Shown: positions 1 through 8,722, counted from the stretch's first letter. The stretch: DNA of 64,000 nt from Clostridium pasteurianum DSM 525 = ATCC 6013 (GCF_000807255.1 NZ_CP009268.1:836384-900383); one strand, 5' to 3'. Notes: generated by a model not told the origin, from the letters alone. Program-made: numbers and translations.

Positions 1-149
1 TTGAGGGACAAAAAGAGTTTGAAAGTGAAATTACAGAAGTAACAAAAGAGAATGATCATCTTAAAAAGATTTTAGGTGAAAAAGATTTAGAAATAGCTAT
101 CCTTAAAGATTTAATAAAAAAAGCAAACCCTCAATTAAAGATAAAGTAG
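1..149 (+). CDS. IS3-family transposase OrfA, C-terminal part (5' end outside window)
   Basis: The frame starting at base 3 is open and ends at the TAG at 147-149. It reads as the charged coiled-coil tail typical of IS3-family OrfA, with the LKDLIKKANP-type ending. A run of seven A followed by G (116-123) lies before the stop and fits a -1 slippery site of the A-AAA-AAA type: slipping back one base enters the frame of the downstream OrfB. The N-terminal helix-turn-helix lies outside the window. Family assignment is by sequence resemblance; frameshifting is inferred. Confidence 0.8.
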   Translation, partial: EGQKEFESEITEVTKENDHLKKILGEKDLEIAILKDLIKKANPQLKIK

Positions 150-193
150 CAATAGCTAAAAAATATATACATCAAGGATATAACGCAGTTTTT

Positions 194-1075
194 GTGCTTA
201 AAACAGTTAGGCTTCTTAGATCAACATATTACTATAATTTAAGTGTTGAAGGCAAACAAAAATCAAAACCTAAAGGCGGTAAGCCTAGAGGATACAGCCT
301 AAATAAAAAGAATCAAAAGGTATGTGATGACCTTATTAAAGAGTTTATTATTGAGTCAATTGATGGTGATGCCATTAATTATGGTTATAGAAAAATAACT
401 TATCATCTGCGAAAATATTATAATCTTATAATTAATCCTAAGAAGGTTTACAGGCTTTGCAAGGAGCTTGGCATACTTAAAGATCAAAGAGTTATCAAAC
501 CTAAAGTGAAAAAAACTATTGCAGCTAACAGAATTATAACAGGTTCCAATCAGCTTTGGGAAATGGATATAAAGTATGGTTATATTCATGGTCAAGATAA
601 ATTCTTCTACTTGTTAAACCTAATTGATATTTTTGATAGAAGTATTATTGATTATCACATGGGATTTCACTGTGAAGCTAAAGATGCGTCAGCATTATTA
701 AGAAAATGTTTAATAAGAAGAAATCTATTTGAGGAAGGAGTTAACAAGCCTGTAATAAGAACAGATAACGGACCACAGTTTGTAAGTTATAAATTTAGTG
801 AATGCTGTGAGGAAATCAAGGTAGAACACGAGAGAATACCAGTAAAAACACCAAATAAAAATGCTCATATAGAATCATTTCACCGAATACTTGAGGATGA
901 ATGTTTTAAAAATAATGAATTTGAAACTTATGCACAAGCCTATGAGGCAGTAAACGATTTTATGGTTCGATATAATGACAGAAGAATACATTCAAGCTTA
1001 GGTTTTATGTCACCAAATGAATTTTATACCCTTCATTTTAGAGAAAATCTAACTGGTATTGAAATAAGGGTCTAA
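194..1075 (+). CDS. IS3-family transposase OrfB (DDE integrase core)
   Basis: This is the catalytic subunit of an IS3-family element, a DDE recombinase that would act as an OrfAB fusion. Seen: an N-terminal HTH_21-like region, then the rve core with Asp125 (WEMD), Asp191 (RTDNGPQF) and Glu227 (HIESFHR). The second Asp and the Glu are separated by 35 residues, the classical DD(35)E spacing. The frame stays open upstream of the GTG at 194 to the OrfA slippery site near 116, so the fusion protein would start translation in OrfA. The catalytic core is intact, so the element could still be active if its left part is present. A non-coding tail follows to about 1140; I could not fix the terminal inverted repeat. 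Confidence 0.93.
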   Translation: MLKTVRLLRSTYYYNLSVEGKQKSKPKGGKPRGYSLNKKNQKVCDDLIKEFIIESIDGDAINYGYRKITYHLRKYYNLIINPKKVYRLCKELGILKDQRVIKPKVKKTIAANRIITGSNQLWEMDIKYGYIHGQDKFFYLLNLIDIFDRSIIDYHMGFHCEAKDASALLRKCLIRRNLFEEGVNKPVIRTDNGPQFVSYKFSECCEEIKVEHERIPVKTPNKNAHIESFHRILEDECFKNNEFETYAQAYEAVNDFMVRYNDRRIHSSLGFMSPNEFYTLHFRENLTGIEIRV

Positions 1076-1187
1076 TTCTAAGAAAATCAAAGAATTTATT
1101 ATGTTTTGTCCAAAATGAAGGGGTTAATCCGGCCGTCAAACTAAGATAAACTTTAAATAATTATATGAGTTGTATAAGGAGGTTTCT

Positions 1188-1634
1188 ATGAGAGGTATTT
1201 CTTTTAAAATATCTAATGAATATAATGACTATCTATATAAATTATTTATGGATATTAACTTAGATAGTTTTGTTTGGGATATATGTGATAGTGAGATTTT
1301 ATATGAAGATGATACAAAAGAATTTAACAATAGAATCATCAGTGGGCAGAAATTTCTTAATAATATTAATAAAGAGAAATATTATATTGTATATGCTGAT
1401 ATTAAAGCTTTTAAATGTAAATCCCAAATAAGAAATATTGATAATTATGAGGATTTTTTAAATAGCTCTTGTGAAATTGTATTATTTATCGTGGATTCAA
1501 TTTACTGTGAAGTATACTGTAAAGATATAAGTATAATAAATGTTATGATGAAAAATTGTAAACTTTTTTCATTCAAGGATATAAATATATTAACAAAAGA
1601 AAATGATAGTAGAAAATATTTCAATATTTTCTAA
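1188..1634 (+). CDS. DUF2691-like protein, possible orphan immunity protein
   Basis: A small soluble acidic protein of 148 aa. The ATG at 1188 is chosen because AAGGAGG ends four bases before it. The sequence resembles, from memory, the DUF2691 family of Bacillus and Clostridium: an MRGISFKI-type start, a YYIVYADIKAF segment, and a CEIVLFIVDS strand followed by YCK. The function of DUF2691 is not known to me. It is wedged between an IS3 element and RHS sequence that begins right at its stop codon, which is where displaced immunity genes of polymorphic toxins usually sit. The immunity role is inferred from position only. Confidence 0.6.
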   Translation: MRGISFKISNEYNDYLYKLFMDINLDSFVWDICDSEILYEDDTKEFNNRIISGQKFLNNINKEKYYIVYADIKAFKCKSQIRNIDNYEDFLNSSCEIVLFIVDSIYCEVYCKDISIINVMMKNCKLFSFKDINILTKENDSRKYFNIF

Positions 1635-3117
1635 GCCATACGAAGTAACCAGAGAAGATAATGCTGTACTAAATAAAACTATAGTATATACCTATAATGC
1701 AGGAGGAAATATAAGAAGCAAAGTAGAATATGCATATACTGCAGGAACTCTAGGAGCGGCTACAAAGACAGTAAACTACGGCTATGGAGATTCCAACTGG
1801 AAGGATAAATTAACCAGCTATAATGGTAAAAACATAAGCTATGATGCCATAGGAAATCCACTTAACGATGGAACCTACAGCTATACCTGGGAAGAGGGAA
1901 GACAGGTAAAGACCATATCAGGTAATGGAAAGAGCATAAGATATCAATGAATCTTACTTAGTGGAAATCTTTACTTCCACTAAGTTTTAGATGAATTATC
2001 TAGGGACGTGTGAATGTTAGCTCCACCCAGAAAAGGTGGAGGTTACAGACACTAGTCATCAGGAAAGTACAATGATGCAGGCATAAGGACTCAAAAGGTA
2101 GTAAATGGAGTTACAACAAATTACCATCTTGAAGGTGACAAGGTAACCTATGAGAGCAATGGTACAGACAAAATCTACTATACCTATGACAGTGAAGGCG
2201 ATCTTATAAGTATGAACCTAAATGGAACAGAGTACTACTATATAAGAAATGCCCAAGGAGATATCATAGGACTGTTTGATAAAGCAGGAACTCAGGTAGT
2301 AGCTTATACTTATGATACTTGGGGAAAACTAATATCCACCACAGGAACTCTGGCTTCAACTGTAGGAGCTAAAAATCCATACAGGTATAGGGGTTATAGG
2401 TATGATGGTGAGACAGGGTTGTACTACTTACAGACCCGTTATTATAACGCTGAATTGGGAAGATTTATAAATGCTGATAGTTATATAGGAACTCCTGGAG
2501 AATTGTTGTCATGCAATATGTTTGCATATTGTGGTAACAATCCTGTAAATAGAGATGATCCAAATGGAGAGTTTTGGGGATTATTAGCAGCGGCTTTTGT
2601 TATTTCACCCTTAGCTGCTGTGGCAGTAACAGTAATATTAGCAGTAGCAGTAGACCTAATAGTTGTAGCAGTGGTGTCTGTGGCTGTAGCAACTTATAGA
2701 AATAGTCATATTTCGTATTCGGATAGTAGTAGTTCATCTTCTTCTAGTAGAGGGAATAAAACTATTAAATCTAATTCCAACACTGCTAACTCTGTATCTC
2801 AACAAAAAGGTGTACAAAATAAATCAAAGCCTACAGGTGGTAAAAGATCTAAAAATAAGCTTAAACCAGATTCGAGAGCAGAGGGGCCTCATACAACATT
2901 TAAAAGAAGTCCTGATACTGGGAAAGTAACTAATTATGAAACATGGAAACCTAACCCTAAAAATCCTACAACAGGTTTTGAGAGTGAGAAACGTTATGAT
3001 GGTATAGGTGAACCGCATTTTAATAAAGTAACTAAAGAAAGAATGTTACCACATGTTCATGATAAAACGGCACCTGGAGATATAAGAAAACCAATACCAT
3101 GGGAAATACCTAAATAA
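1635..3117 (+). pseudogene. RHS-repeat polymorphic toxin, N-terminally truncated and interrupted, with a type-24-like toxin tip
   Basis: The reading frame shows YD-type RHS repeats (SYDAIGNPL, YTYNAGGNI, YYTYDSEGD), then the RHS core end signature (RYRGYRYDGETGLYYLQTRY, FINADSYIGT, NPVNRDDPNG). A hydrophobic stretch and a Ser-rich linker follow, then a variable C-terminal tip. The tip has GEPHFNKVT and PHVHD motifs like the polymorphic toxin type 24 (Ntox24) family. The large N-terminal part needed for secretion and shell formation is absent. The frame is broken by a 120-nt insertion at about 1948-2067 that brings an in-frame TGA; the same frame resumes after it. An ATG at 2212 could express the last 301 residues. 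Imm53 lies immediately downstream, as expected for a toxin tip. Confidence 0.85.
1948..2067. mobile_element. 120-nt structured insertion inside the RHS gene
   Basis: RHS coding sequence stops after codon CAA (1945-1947) and resumes in the same frame at TAC (2068), giving a plausible SIRYQ-YNDAG join. Between them lie exactly 120 nt of non-coding sequence containing a hairpin with arms CTTAGTGGAA and TTCCACTAAG (about 1959-1986) and a second with CTCCACC and GGTGGAG (about 2021-2041). The size, secondary structure and clean borders suggest a small non-autonomous element. No transposase relative was recognised. Borders assume the ancestral join given above. Confidence 0.55.
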
Positions 3118-3202
3118 CATTTATAAAAAATAGAAAAATAACTTTTAAATTCTATAAATGAGTAAAAAGCATAATATAATTTTACAAATGGAGATGGTTG
3201 TA

Positions 3203-3511
3203 ATGAACATACTTAAATGGATAGAAAATTGGTATGCAGAAAATTGTGATGGTGATTGGGAACATTCTTATGGAGTTAATATCTCTAATCTTGATAACCC
3301 AGGATGGATGGTAAATATAGATTTAACTAATACTAAATTAGAAAATTTAGAGTTTGATACTATTGATATATCTAGAAGTGATACTGATTGGGTATATTGT
3401 AATGTCATTGATGAAGTTTTTCAAGGAAATGGAGGAGTGAACAATTTAGGGGAAATATTGAATATATTTAGAGAATGGGTAAATTTAAATACTAAAACTG
3501 ATAAAAAATAA
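3203..3511 (+). CDS. Imm53-family immunity protein
   Basis: A 102-aa protein starting at the ATG at 3203, with a GGAG ribosome site about ten bases upstream. It has the features I associate with the Imm53 family: WIENWY at the N-terminus, then CDGDWEHSYG, a DNPGW motif and an IDLTNT strand. Imm53 proteins neutralise toxins delivered by contact-dependent or secreted polymorphic systems. The gene lies 85 bp behind the type-24-like tip of the RHS pseudogene, so that tip is the most likely cognate partner. A terminator hairpin follows at 3544. The family call rests on motif similarity; the pairing is inferred from order. Confidence 0.8.
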   Translation: MNILKWIENWYAENCDGDWEHSYGVNISNLDNPGWMVNIDLTNTKLENLEFDTIDISRSDTDWVYCNVIDEVFQGNGGVNNLGEILNIFREWVNLNTKTDKK

Positions 3512-3543
3512 TTAATTATTAATAATAATAAGTTCTATATTTA

Positions 3544-3590
3544 AGTAAAAGTCAGCAGGTACTGGACCAATACTTGCTGACTTTTACTTT
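3544..3590 (+). terminator. Rho-independent terminator after the Imm53 gene
   Basis: Inverted repeat with arms AGTAAAAGTCAGCA and TGCTGACTTTTACT around a loop of about 17 nt, with T-rich sequence on the 3' side. It closes the toxin-immunity unit. Confidence 0.75.
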
Positions 3591-3670
3591 AGTAATTTGT
3601 AACTAAATAAAGTAAAAGAAGATAATACTGTACATAATAAATCCTAAATTTTATCTTAGGAGGTAATATA

Positions 3671-4015
3671 ATGTTAAAATCAAATGAACAAATAACATTT
3701 TCTGGAGATGTCCTTATTAAAGCATTAAGAGAAATAGAACTTATTTTAATATCATTACATAAAATGGGATCTTATTATGGAATAATGCATGAAGAAGGTA
3801 AAGATCTTGACAATAGAGAATATGAAAAGGAGACAACTCGTTTCATTGATGAATGGAGAGTTACTCATAGATTGGCAATGTTAAGATCTATATTATCAGG
3901 AAAATTTGATGATACTTTAGGTGATGATGATATGGATGATTTAGAACGTGCCATGGAAGATTTGAAATATTGGAGTGCACCAGGTGATAAATCACCTGGT
4001 AAAATAGGAAAGTAA
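3671..4015 (+). CDS. Hypothetical protein in toxin-immunity array
   Basis: A 114-aa acidic, helix-rich soluble protein with an AGGAGGTAATATA leader directly before the ATG. I do not recognise a family. Visible features are a predicted helical bundle in residues 10-90, a cluster of acidic residues (LGDDDMDDLE) near 85-95, and a Gly/Lys-rich tail. There is no signal peptide or membrane segment. It lies between the Imm53 gene and a toxin-tip scrap, so it may be an immunity gene whose toxin was lost. That is a positional inference only. Confidence 0.55.
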   Translation: MLKSNEQITFSGDVLIKALREIELILISLHKMGSYYGIMHEEGKDLDNREYEKETTRFIDEWRVTHRLAMLRSILSGKFDDTLGDDDMDDLERAMEDLKYWSAPGDKSPGKIGK

Positions 4016-4089
4016 ATATTATTATTTAGAGTCATGTTATATAAGATTGTTAGGAATACACAATATAATTTTTAATAATAGATTATACA

Positions 4090-4145
4090 AATTACAAAGA
4101 AAACTAATGGGTTAAAATATATCTATTGGTTTCTTTGTAATTAAA
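4090..4145 (+). terminator. Hairpin, probable terminator
   Basis: Arms AATTACAAAGAAA and TTTCTTTGTAATT enclose an AT-rich loop about 75 nt downstream of the preceding gene. The T-run comes a few bases late (4149-4155), so efficiency is uncertain. Confidence 0.5.
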
Positions 4146-4220
4146 ACCTTTTTTAAGGAATTTGTATAGAAGTAGTTCATCAATAAAATTGTTATTTCAA
4201 GACATAAATATCCTTCAGCA

Positions 4221-4358
4221 ATGTTTAGAAAAGGTGGAATGGGAGCGAGTGTAAGACCATTTTCACCTTCTGATAATAGAGGAGCTGGTTCTGCATTAGG
4301 TCATAAATTAAGAGCATTCCCAGATGGAACAAGAGTAAGAATTAAAATTGGTGATTAA
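4221..4358 (+). pseudogene. Orphan C-terminal fragment of a polymorphic toxin
   Basis: A 45-codon frame from ATG 4221 to TAA 4356-4358, open about 30 bases further upstream but with no ribosome site. The peptide is basic and looks like the end of a secreted toxin tip (SPSDNRGAGSALGHKL, then FPDGTRVRIK). It lies 26 bp before a DUF2625 gene in the same toxin-then-immunity order as the preceding RHS/Imm53 pair. I read it as a tip whose RHS carrier was lost. The toxin class is not recognised. Confidence 0.5.
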
Positions 4359-4384
4359 GTAAATAATAGAAGGTGGTTTTACAT

Positions 4385-5032
4385 ATGAAATCAATATATG
4401 AATTAATAGATAAATCTCAAGAAACCTGGAATATTTTACAAGAGTGGAAAAGAGAATCTACTAATAAAGTTGAATTTTTGCCAGCAAATAAAAATAATGC
4501 TGAAAAAGTATTATATGATTTACAAGTAACAGCTAAATCTATATTGGGAGCTATATCGTACTATACAGGTGGTATATTGGTGGCAAATGGATGGGTTAGA
4601 ATATTGGGAAGTGGTGCAGATAATTTTAATAGGGATATTTCCATATGGAATAAGTTAAAATTAGATGGAGCATTATTAGTAGCAGATGATGTAATTGGAG
4701 GTTTTTTTGCAATAAATGGAGGATATTTTGAAGGTGAAGTAGGTAATATATTCTATCTTGCCCCAGATACATTGGAGTGGGAAGACTTGGAATTGAAGTT
4801 TTCAGATTTTGTTTATTGGACTTTTACAGGAGATATAAGTAAATTTTACGAAATATTTCGATGGGCAGAATGGGAAAAAGAAACTAGTAAAGTGACAGGT
4901 GATATGGGGATATTAAATTATCCTTTCTTGTGGGCAGAAAGTGAAGAAATAGAGAAGCGATCAAGAAAAGTTGTACCAATCGAGGAGTTATGGGGAATAA
5001 CAAATGAAAATAAAAAAAGACTAGGATTATAA
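4385..5032 (+). CDS. DUF2625-family protein, probable immunity protein
   Basis: A 215-aa soluble protein. The ATG at 4385 is preferred over the upstream GTG because the AGAAGGTGG site sits eight bases before it. It resembles the DUF2625 family: an EFLPANK segment near residue 35, LQVTAKSILGAISYYTGG, then WVRILGSG and the central GALLVADDVIGGFFAINGG. The strand pattern around GGFFAINGG recalls SUKH/SMI1-type immunity folds. It directly follows an orphan toxin tip. The family call is fairly firm; the immunity function is inferred from context and fold resemblance. Confidence 0.75.
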   Translation: MKSIYELIDKSQETWNILQEWKRESTNKVEFLPANKNNAEKVLYDLQVTAKSILGAISYYTGGILVANGWVRILGSGADNFNRDISIWNKLKLDGALLVADDVIGGFFAINGGYFEGEVGNIFYLAPDTLEWEDLELKFSDFVYWTFTGDISKFYEIFRWAEWEKETSKVTGDMGILNYPFLWAESEEIEKRSRKVVPIEELWGITNENKKRLGL

Positions 5033-5161
5033 TAAATTTACTTGTTATAGATATATGGAAATACAATGATACAATTAATAAAAGAATAGTTTTTATCAAT
5101 ATTATGAATGGGGAGTAAGTTCCTATTATATGGGAGATGACTTATTTAGTCATCTTTTTGC

Positions 5162-5251
5162 CATTATATAAGAAACGCCCAAGGAGATATTATAGGACTG
5201 TTTGATAAGGCAGGAACTCAGGTAGTATCCTATGTAAAAACAGGTACATAA
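5162..5251 (+). pseudogene. RHS core fossil, duplicate of 2240-2310
   Basis: About 65 bp nearly identical to the RHS gene around 2240-2310 (peptide RNAQGDIIGLFDKAGTQVV), then an unrelated tail and a stop at 5251. This is the scar expected when RHS tips are exchanged by recombination in the conserved core. Confidence 0.8.
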
Positions 5252-5379
5252 TATTAACCGCTTTAATATGCAAATTTAGTTACTATATTCCAAAAATGTT
5301 TTAGTTTATTAAAATTAATACGATAATAGAAATAGAGTGTATAGTTATATTATTAAGCAATATTAGGGGGGGATTTTAA

Positions 5380-6234
5380 ATGAAAAAAATTATAATTATT
5401 GCAATGAGTTTTTGTTTTACTTTTTTATTTGGAAGTATAGCCTTAGCTGCTACTTCTGTAAATGAAGTAGAACCAAATAGTTCAGCTAGTGAAGCGCAGC
5501 TTATAGAAAGATGTAATGTAGACCCTGCTAAGGTTATTAGTGGAAATTATGAAAATCAGAATACAGTAATTGGAAATGTTACAGATACTTCTGACGAAGA
5601 TTGGTATAAGGTTTATTTACCAGCAGATGAGAATACTATTTTATCTATTAATAGTTCAGCACTCAGTGGAACAGGTATTTTTGATGTTTATGATGAAAAT
5701 CTAAATCTCATTTCTACAGTTTTATACCAGAAAGATTATAGTGTTATGGGATTTAAAGCATATCGTATAGGTATTCCAACATCAGGTAACTATTATGTTA
5801 AAGTATCTAGTTCTTTAACTACAGGTGAATATAGATTTTCAATAGGTAAACCTACATATAATGTAGGCTCATATACGTACAAAGCTTTAAATCCATGTAC
5901 TTTAACTACAACAATAAGCTCAGTTCAAGCTACTTATGATCTTAGGAATATATCAACAATACCTAATAATGCAATTGTTTATTATCTTTCTATAGATGGT
6001 ACAAAAACTAATTATGCAAGTAATCAATACAGAAGTATAAAAATCGATGGGGATTCTTCATGGATTACTACATCTATGTACACATATGTTGCAGATGTAC
6101 CTGTTGCCAGCAATAAAATTTTAAAGAACCAATGGAGATTCAAGCTTGATGGAAGCGTATCTCAAAGTTATGGTACTTTTAGCTTAATTCCAGAAATTAG
6201 ATTTTCCTATGTGTATCCTGTGTTACCACAGTAA
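5380..6234 (+). CDS. Secreted protein with bacterial pre-peptidase C-terminal (PPC)-like domain
   Basis: A 284-aa exported protein. Residues 1-23 form a signal peptide (MKK, hydrophobic core, ALA-A cleavage-like site). Residues 30-160 resemble a PPC beta-sandwich: EPNSSASEAQ, GNVTDTSDEDWYKVYLP, and SGNYYVKVSS with GEYRFSIG. PPC domains usually accompany secreted proteases and help adhesion or secretion. Here no peptidase is attached, and the remaining 120 residues look like another beta domain of unknown type. It has a GGGGGG-rich ribosome site before ATG 5380 and stands alone. It probably acts outside the cell or on the surface; ligand unknown. Confidence 0.75.
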   Translation: MKKIIIIAMSFCFTFLFGSIALAATSVNEVEPNSSASEAQLIERCNVDPAKVISGNYENQNTVIGNVTDTSDEDWYKVYLPADENTILSINSSALSGTGIFDVYDENLNLISTVLYQKDYSVMGFKAYRIGIPTSGNYYVKVSSSLTTGEYRFSIGKPTYNVGSYTYKALNPCTLTTTISSVQATYDLRNISTIPNNAIVYYLSIDGTKTNYASNQYRSIKIDGDSSWITTSMYTYVADVPVASNKILKNQWRFKLDGSVSQSYGTFSLIPEIRFSYVYPVLPQ

Positions 6235-6330
6235 TTACAAAATTTATTATTTTAAATAAAGCTTATTTTTATACTATACACTTTTAAAGTAAGAAATGAT
6301 AAGATTAATGTAATGAATGGAGGTGAATGA

Positions 6331-7104
6331 ATGAGATTAGGTAATTATATGTATTCGTTATTAAATGCAAATATGGATTTAAATTATAAAAGACAATCAT
6401 TAATACAATCAAGTGTGAAGGCAATAAATAAAAATTTGAATAAAAGGCTATCTACAAATATAATAAATGATATATCTTTTGATTCAGGGAAACAGTTAAT
6501 TGCAAATAGTCAGCTACTTGCCTCTATTACTAAAGTAAAAGAGCAAGATGTAAAACCATTGATTGCTGATAACAATGTTCTTGATTTTGTTGAAGGTGAT
6601 TATTATAAAGTACAAACTGGTTCTGGTATAACAGCTATACTTACAAGTGGTGTTGATGGAACGGTTTATATGCCCTATGATAAGCTTAATCTTGGTGAAG
6701 ACTTTTCTTTAGCACCTTCAGATTATAGGGAGATTGGAAAAGTAGAAAAACTCTTTACTTATCTTTCAACGGATAAGACAGGTTATTGCGCTTATTCAAA
6801 TTATAGCAAAACAGAAATCAAGCAAATGTTAGGTAATGTTGGAATTAAACCAGGATGGTTTGAAATTAAAAATGATGGAAAATCCAATAAATTTTATATG
6901 CTAGATAATGGAATAATATATCCAGAATATCAAGTAGAGGATCAAAGAGGTGGTTTTAACCAAAGAAATTGGTTTAAGGATGGGTATACAGAAAATTCTA
7001 GTTTTATAGTTGATGGAAAAGAATATAAACTAGATGAGAATGGTCATTTAAACATTCCCGAAGGTACTGCTTGTGTTATGGAAAATATTAAAATGATAAA
7101 ATAA
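6331..7104 (+). CDS. Hypothetical protein, 257 aa
   Basis: Starts at the ATG at 6331 with GGAGGTGAATG directly upstream. I do not recognise the family. The first 75 residues are Asn/Lys-rich and helical with no signal peptide. Residues 85-130 (VEGDYYKVQTGSGITAILTSG) and the C-terminal third look beta-rich, with the repeated Gly/Asn turns seen in extracellular or phage-like structural proteins. It lies between a secreted protein and an Rpn scrap, so it may be part of the same accessory cargo. A hairpin follows its stop. Confidence 0.55.
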   Translation: MRLGNYMYSLLNANMDLNYKRQSLIQSSVKAINKNLNKRLSTNIINDISFDSGKQLIANSQLLASITKVKEQDVKPLIADNNVLDFVEGDYYKVQTGSGITAILTSGVDGTVYMPYDKLNLGEDFSLAPSDYREIGKVEKLFTYLSTDKTGYCAYSNYSKTEIKQMLGNVGIKPGWFEIKNDGKSNKFYMLDNGIIYPEYQVEDQRGGFNQRNWFKDGYTENSSFIVDGKEYKLDENGHLNIPEGTACVMENIKMIK

Positions 7105-7123
7105 GAAATATAGAATTAAAATA

Positions 7124-7158
7124 AATAGGAGTAACTTCATATTTAGGTTACTCCTATT
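7124..7158 (+). terminator. Hairpin after the 257-aa gene
   Basis: Arms AATAGGAGTAAC and GTTACTCCTATT around an 11-nt loop, 20 bp past the stop codon. There is no T-run, so the terminator role is tentative. Confidence 0.45.
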
Positions 7159-7167
7159 ATAATGTAG

Positions 7168-7686
7168 AAACTAAATATACTAAAGAATACAGATATAGCA
7201 ACGCAGCTTATAGTATCAAAGGAACTAGATGATAATAAGGCTAGGTATTTAAAATTACTGCAGGTGCAGCATGAAAATAAAAGATTAATAAATGATTGGA
7301 TAGCTGAATACATAAATAACATCAAAGATCCTTTATATGCAGTAATAATGAACGTACTTACAGAGGCAAACTTTGATGAAGTATTGGAGGTGTATAAGGA
7401 TATGAGGAAAGTAAATGTAAATGAAAATAACAGAGAGTTTCTGCTTGATATGATGAGGAAGCTTGAACTTGATAAAAAGATTAGAGAAGAAGGCAAGTCC
7501 GAAATAATCCTTAAACTCTTGATAAAAAAATTTAAAAAACTGCCTGAGGAATACGTTGAAAAAATAAAAAAACTTTCTAATGAAACTTTAGAAGTTATCG
7601 CTATAGATATATTTGATATGGATAAGATAGAGGAATTGGAAAAATATTTTAATATATTCTTATGTTTATGTAATAGGGTGATTTAA
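7168..7686 (+). pseudogene. C-terminal fragment of an Rpn/YhgA-like PD-(D/E)XK nuclease
   Basis: The frame is open from just after a TAG at 7165 to 7686. The peptide matches the C-terminal half of Rpn-family (PDDEXK transposase/recombination-promoting nuclease) proteins: a helical middle (RYLKLLQVQHENKRLINDWI), an EEGKSEIILKLL linker and a DUF4351-like end (FKKLPEEYVEKIKKLS). The nuclease core that carries the catalytic acidic residues is missing, so it cannot be active. An internal ATG could express 140 aa, but there is no good ribosome site. It is a remnant. Confidence 0.75.
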
Positions 7687-7795
7687 AATATAAAAATATA
7701 TCATATTGATATTATATATAAATATAACTATAATATAATTATAATAAAAAAGCAGCAGCAATATATTATATTGTGAAATATGAAAGTTGTAGTTG

Positions 7796-7854
7796 ACTAG
7801 AAAGCTAGAGGCTAATTTTTCTTGAGAAAATTTGAGGAAAATTAGCCTCTTTTA
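7796..7854 (+). terminator. Small CTAG hairpin fused to a strong terminator
   Basis: A 4-bp hairpin CTAG-AAAG-CTAG (7797-7808) is followed at once by AGGC, which opens a terminator stem GAGGCTAATTTT/AAAATTAGCCTC ending in TTTT at 7853. The same layout recurs at 8851-8902. It lies about 50 bp upstream of the hydrolase start. Confidence 0.7.
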
Positions 7855-7903
7855 TATTGTTTAAAATTATAAAAAATAATATATTAAATGGAGATGAGAG
7901 CAG

Positions 7904-8722
7904 TTGTTAGAAGAGGGGAATTATTTTGAAGTTGAACCTAATGTAGATCTGTACTATGTAGATAAGGGTGAAGGAGTACCTTTGGTTTTTGTACCAGGAT
8001 GGACATTTACTTCCGATGCTTTTGAGTATCAAATTGATTATTATTCTAAAAATTATAGGGTTATTGCTATTGATCCAAGAAGTTATGGCAGATCAACAAT
8101 AACTTTGCATGGTAATAATTATAGCACTCATATAAATGATCTTGTAAAGCTTTTAGATTATCTCAAGTTAAAGAATGTGATTTTGGTGGGATGGTCTTTT
8201 GGAGGACTTGTCACCTGGGGGTATGTTGAAAAATTAGGTCTATCAAATGTAAAAGCATTAGTAAATATTGATGTTACACCAAAACAATTATCCATTAATA
8301 AAGAGGATTGGGTTGGTGGAGAAATTGACGAAATATCAAACAATTATACTTATAATATGAATTCTGACAGAAGCCTAAAAAATTTTATGATTCCCTTTAC
8401 AACTGAATTTATGGTGGAACGTAAGCTTTCTGAAGAGGAAGTGGATAAAATAATAAAATATTCAATACGTACACCCCATTATATAGCCCGTGAGCTCTAT
8501 GCCAGCGGTATGTTTTCAAATAAAATTAAAGCAGCAAAATTAGTAGATGACTCAATACCTTCCTGTATGTTTATTTCAGAACCTAGGGCAAGCATTGGGG
8601 TTCCATTTATGAAGAAAAATTTCCCTAATACTCACATATTTATTTTAGGGCATCATATGATGTTTTGGGAGTATCCTCATAAATTCAATAGATTGCTTGA
8701 TGGCTTTTTAGAAACTGTATAA
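7904..8722 (+). CDS. Alpha/beta hydrolase
   Basis: A 272-aa cytosolic hydrolase of the alpha/beta fold with a TTG start; GGAG lies ten bases upstream. Seen: an FVPGWTF oxyanion-region motif near residue 30, the DPRSYGRS turn, the nucleophile elbow GWSFGG (Ser near residue 97) and a C-terminal GHHMMFWEYP carrying the likely catalytic His. Length is normal for the esterase/haloperoxidase-like group. The natural substrate cannot be told from sequence. The gene stands alone between two similar hairpin-terminator modules (7796-7854 and 8847-8902), which may control or insulate it. Confidence 0.88.
   Translation: MLEEGNYFEVEPNVDLYYVDKGEGVPLVFVPGWTFTSDAFEYQIDYYSKNYRVIAIDPRSYGRSTITLHGNNYSTHINDLVKLLDYLKLKNVILVGWSFGGLVTWGYVEKLGLSNVKALVNIDVTPKQLSINKEDWVGGEIDEISNNYTYNMNSDRSLKNFMIPFTTEFMVERKLSEEEVDKIIKYSIRTPHYIARELYASGMFSNKIKAAKLVDDSIPSCMFISEPRASIGVPFMKKNFPNTHIFILGHHMMFWEYPHKFNRLLDGFLETV

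Noticed and set aside
7143-7496. Minus-strand frame over the Rpn fragment
   Set aside because: Ser/Phe-rich translation typical of an antisense shadow; the plus strand shows clear Rpn homology.
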